16,802 nucleotides of DNA from an uncultured Oscillibacter sp. (GTDB lineage: Bacteria > Bacillota > Clostridia > Oscillospirales > Oscillospiraceae): positions 1-16,802 of the forward strand of contig CAJTZI010000045.1 in NCBI GenBank assembly GCA_910584075.1, given 5' to 3'. Within the stretch, counting starts at the first letter, position 1. Each line of letters begins with the position of its first letter. Shown here piece by piece: positions 15,076 to 16,802 of the stretch. A model generated the notes under the pieces. It saw only the letters and a program-made list of their open reading frames with translations, was not told the origin of the DNA and made no database searches. The position numbers and the translations under genes were made by a program.

Positions 15076-16314
15076 ATGAGTGAATTGAAAGGCGCCTGCA
15101 TTTTTGGCCAGTCCGGAGGTCCCACCTCCGTCATCAACGCCAGCGCCTACGGCGTGATCAGCACCGCCCTGAAAAATCCCAACATCACCCGGGTGCTGGG
15201 CGCGGAGCACGGCATTAAGGGCGTTCTGAACGACCGCCTGTTCGATATGGGCCAGGAGGACCCCGCCGAGCTGGAGCTGCTGAAGTACACCCCCTCCTCC
15301 GCCCTGGGCTCCTGCCGTTACAAGATTGCGGACCCGGACGTGGACGACACCGACTACAAGCGCATCCTGGAGATCTTCAAGAAATATGACGTCCGCTATT
15401 TCTTCTACAACGGCGGAAACGATTCCATGGACACCTGCAACAAAATCAGCAAGTATATGCAGAAGGTGGGCTATGAGTGCCGGGTGATGGGCGTGCCCAA
15501 GACCATTGACAACGACCTCTTCGGCACCGACCACTGCCCCGGCTTCGCCTCCGCCGCCAAGTATATCGCAACCTCCTGCATGGAGGTCTATCAGGACGCC
15601 CGGGTCTATGATACCGGCATGGTCTGCATCATTGAGATCATGGGCCGCCACGCCGGCTGGCTGGCCGCCGCCGCCGCCTTGGCTACCGCCTACGGAGCGG
15701 GTCCCGACCTGGTGTACCTCCCCGAGGTGGATTTTGACATGGAGCAGTTCCTCAGCGATGTGGACCGCATCTACAAGGAGAAGGGCAACTGCATGGTGGC
15801 CGTCTCCGAGGGCATCCACTACGCCGACGGTTCCTTTGTCTCCGAGGCCAAAACCAGCGCCACCGATGGCTTTGGCCATGCCCAGCTGGGCGGTCTGGCC
15901 GCCACCCTGGCCGAGGCCTGCAAGCAGAAGACCGGCGCCAAGGTCCGGGGCATCGAGCTGAGCCTGCTGCAGCGCTGCGGTGCGCACCTGGCCTCCGAGA
16001 CCGACATTGAGGAGAGCTTCATGTCCGGCAAGGCCGCCGTGGAAAATGCCGTGGCCGGCATCACCGACAAGATGGTGGGCTTTGAGCGCAGCTATGAGGG
16101 CGGACAGTACGTCTGCAAGACCAAGCTACTGGGTCTCACCGACGTAGCCAACACCGAGAAAAAGGTGCCCCTGGAGTGGATCAACGAGACCCGCAACGGC
16201 GTGAACAAGGAGTTCATCGACTACGCCCTGCCCCTCATCCAGGGCGAGCCCAAGTTGCCCAAGCAGGATTCCCTGCCCCGGTTTGCCAAGCTCAAGAAGA
16301 TTCTGGTGAAGTAA
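15076..16314 (+). CDS. 6-phosphofructokinase, probably pyrophosphate-dependent
   Basis: 412 residues. Phosphorylates fructose 6-phosphate to the 1,6-bisphosphate. FGQSGGPTSVIN (10-21) is the phosphate-donor loop, PKTIDNDLFG (141-150) holds the catalytic Asp (D145), and MGRHAGW binds the sugar phosphate. The donor-specificity residues are D116 (GGND) and K142 (PKTIDND); known PPi enzymes have Asp and Lys there where ATP enzymes have Gly and Gly, so PPi is the expected donor. N115 replaces the Asp found in GGDD/GGDG enzymes. The AGGAGG ribosome site is eight bases before the ATG. Codon use is highly biased, pointing to strong expression, in step with divergent fba. Confidence 0.9.
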   Translation: MSELKGACIFGQSGGPTSVINASAYGVISTALKNPNITRVLGAEHGIKGVLNDRLFDMGQEDPAELELLKYTPSSALGSCRYKIADPDVDDTDYKRILEIFKKYDVRYFFYNGGNDSMDTCNKISKYMQKVGYECRVMGVPKTIDNDLFGTDHCPGFASAAKYIATSCMEVYQDARVYDTGMVCIIEIMGRHAGWLAAAAALATAYGAGPDLVYLPEVDFDMEQFLSDVDRIYKEKGNCMVAVSEGIHYADGSFVSEAKTSATDGFGHAQLGGLAATLAEACKQKTGAKVRGIELSLLQRCGAHLASETDIEESFMSGKAAVENAVAGITDKMVGFERSYEGGQYVCKTKLLGLTDVANTEKKVPLEWINETRNGVNKEFIDYALPLIQGEPKLPKQDSLPRFAKLKKILVK

Positions 16315-16329
16315 ATGCCCTGCTGAACA

Positions 16330-16349
16330 GCCCCTGCCCGCTTAGGGGC
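16330..16349 (+). terminator. Terminator-like stem without T-run after the phosphofructokinase gene
   Basis: GCCCCT (16330-16335) pairs with AGGGGC (16344-16349) around an 8-base loop, 15 bases past the stop. The expected T-run is absent: GGTGACGTAAG follows instead. It may be a terminator whose tail was replaced when the element inserted here. Confidence 0.4.
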
Positions 16350-16802
16350 GGTGACGTAAGAAAACATTTTAAGCGAGGGTCGGCGTAGCGTCAAGCTGCG
16401 CCGACTTTCGCATTATTTTGGTCTTGGGCAGTTTGGGATTGCTCCCGCACTCCCTCAAAATCAAATGCACCAATGAAGTTATAGACGATCTCAATTTCCC
16501 GGATTTTCACCCGCTTCTGCTGTTCGTTGGTCGTGTAGGTGTCGGACACCCTGATCTGTTCCACGAACTCACGCAGGATGGTGGCGTCAAGCTGGGTCAT
16601 GTCCGTGTACTTCTTTACCACGGAAATGAACTTCCTGACGTTGGTTTTCTTCTGCTCCTGCTGTTTCACTTCCCGTCCCAGGGTTTCCACGACGGCCTTT
16701 AACTGTTCCTGCTCCTGTTCATAGTCACGGGACAGCTTGATAAACCGATCATCGGACAGCTTGCCGGAAATGTTGTCCTCGTAAATCCTCTTGAAGATCA
16801 CA
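16350..16802 (-). mobile_element. End of a second mobile element with serine recombinase
   Basis: The stretch begins somewhere in 16315-16390, most plausibly just after the GC-rich stem at 16349. It contains the 3' end of a large serine recombinase read towards the phosphofructokinase gene. In Tn5397-type elements the recombinase C-terminus lies at the element end, so the junction should be close. The body lies right of the window. Confidence 0.65.
16391..16802 (-). CDS. Large serine recombinase, C-terminal part (DUF4368)
   Basis: About 137 codons of the C-terminus; the gene continues beyond the right edge, and the GTG at the edge is only an internal codon. The sequence IFKRIYEDNISGKLSDDRFIK followed by a long charged coiled coil, then TILREFVEQIRV and a final KIREIEIVYNFIGAFDF stretch, is typical of the DUF4368 tail of TndX/TnpX-like recombinases in clostridial conjugative and mobilisable transposons. 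The catalytic serine and zinc-ribbon domains are outside the window. The coiled coil is the region that controls synapsis and directionality in this family. Confidence 0.88.
   Translation of the reverse strand, partial: VIFKRIYEDNISGKLSDDRFIKLSRDYEQEQEQLKAVVETLGREVKQQEQKKTNVRKFISVVKKYTDMTQLDATILREFVEQIRVSDTYTTNEQQKRVKIREIEIVYNFIGAFDFEGVREQSQTAQDQNNAKVGAA

Noticed and set aside
15028..15987. Long minus-strand open frame opposite the phosphofructokinase gene (319 codons)
   Set aside because: Low-complexity Gly/Ala/Val/His-rich translation typical of the antisense of a highly biased gene.

Overview
The window looks like a chromosome segment of a GC-rich, spore-forming gut Clostridia of the Oscillospiraceae type (Flavonifractor/Oscillibacter-like). 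I infer this from the sporulation gene yunB, a type A RNase P RNA, a PPi-type phosphofructokinase, strong Shine-Dalgarno sites and sigma-A style promoters. No species can be named from the sequence alone.

Layout. Positions 1 to about 197 are the end of an integrated mobile element. They hold the first codons of a replication-initiator-like gene, a strong terminator or attenuator and a possible leader peptide. The element has cut off the 3' part of a type I (I-C-like) cas3, whose promoter, HD nuclease and first helicase half remain (to 1664). Next comes a minus-strand block murD - yunB - ligA (6049 down to 1937) ending in a strong terminator. A divergent alpha/beta hydrolase gene (6215-6925) is followed at once by rnpB (6957-7489), whose -35 box overlaps the hydrolase stop codon. 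On the minus strand follow a membrane-anchored XRE regulator, the cluster trmK - nif3 - yebC, a small DUF1858 redox-type protein, an exported SLH-GH18 protein, a putative cysteine amidase and fba. The fba gene is divergent from a PPi-type phosphofructokinase gene (15076-16314). The last part (about 16350-16802) is the end of a second mobile element, with the C-terminus of a large serine recombinase.

How the genes work together. fba and the phosphofructokinase catalyse adjacent glycolytic steps from back-to-back promoters whose -35 boxes lie 3 bases apart. murD (peptidoglycan precursor), yunB (spore formation) and ligA (DNA joining) are co-directional and closely spaced. The SLH-GH18 protein and the amidase suggest cell-wall or spore-cortex work. 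trmK and nif3 overlap, as in many Firmicutes.

The most unusual item is rnpB. Its P12 region is expanded by roughly 180 nt of consecutive hairpins, ending in a perfect 26-bp palindrome that is an inverted copy of the gene's own conserved core. The same strand can also pair with the 5' side of P12, so two exclusive folds are possible. Second in interest is that the 16-kb core segment is bracketed by two element ends in the same orientation, one of which destroyed the CRISPR effector gene.
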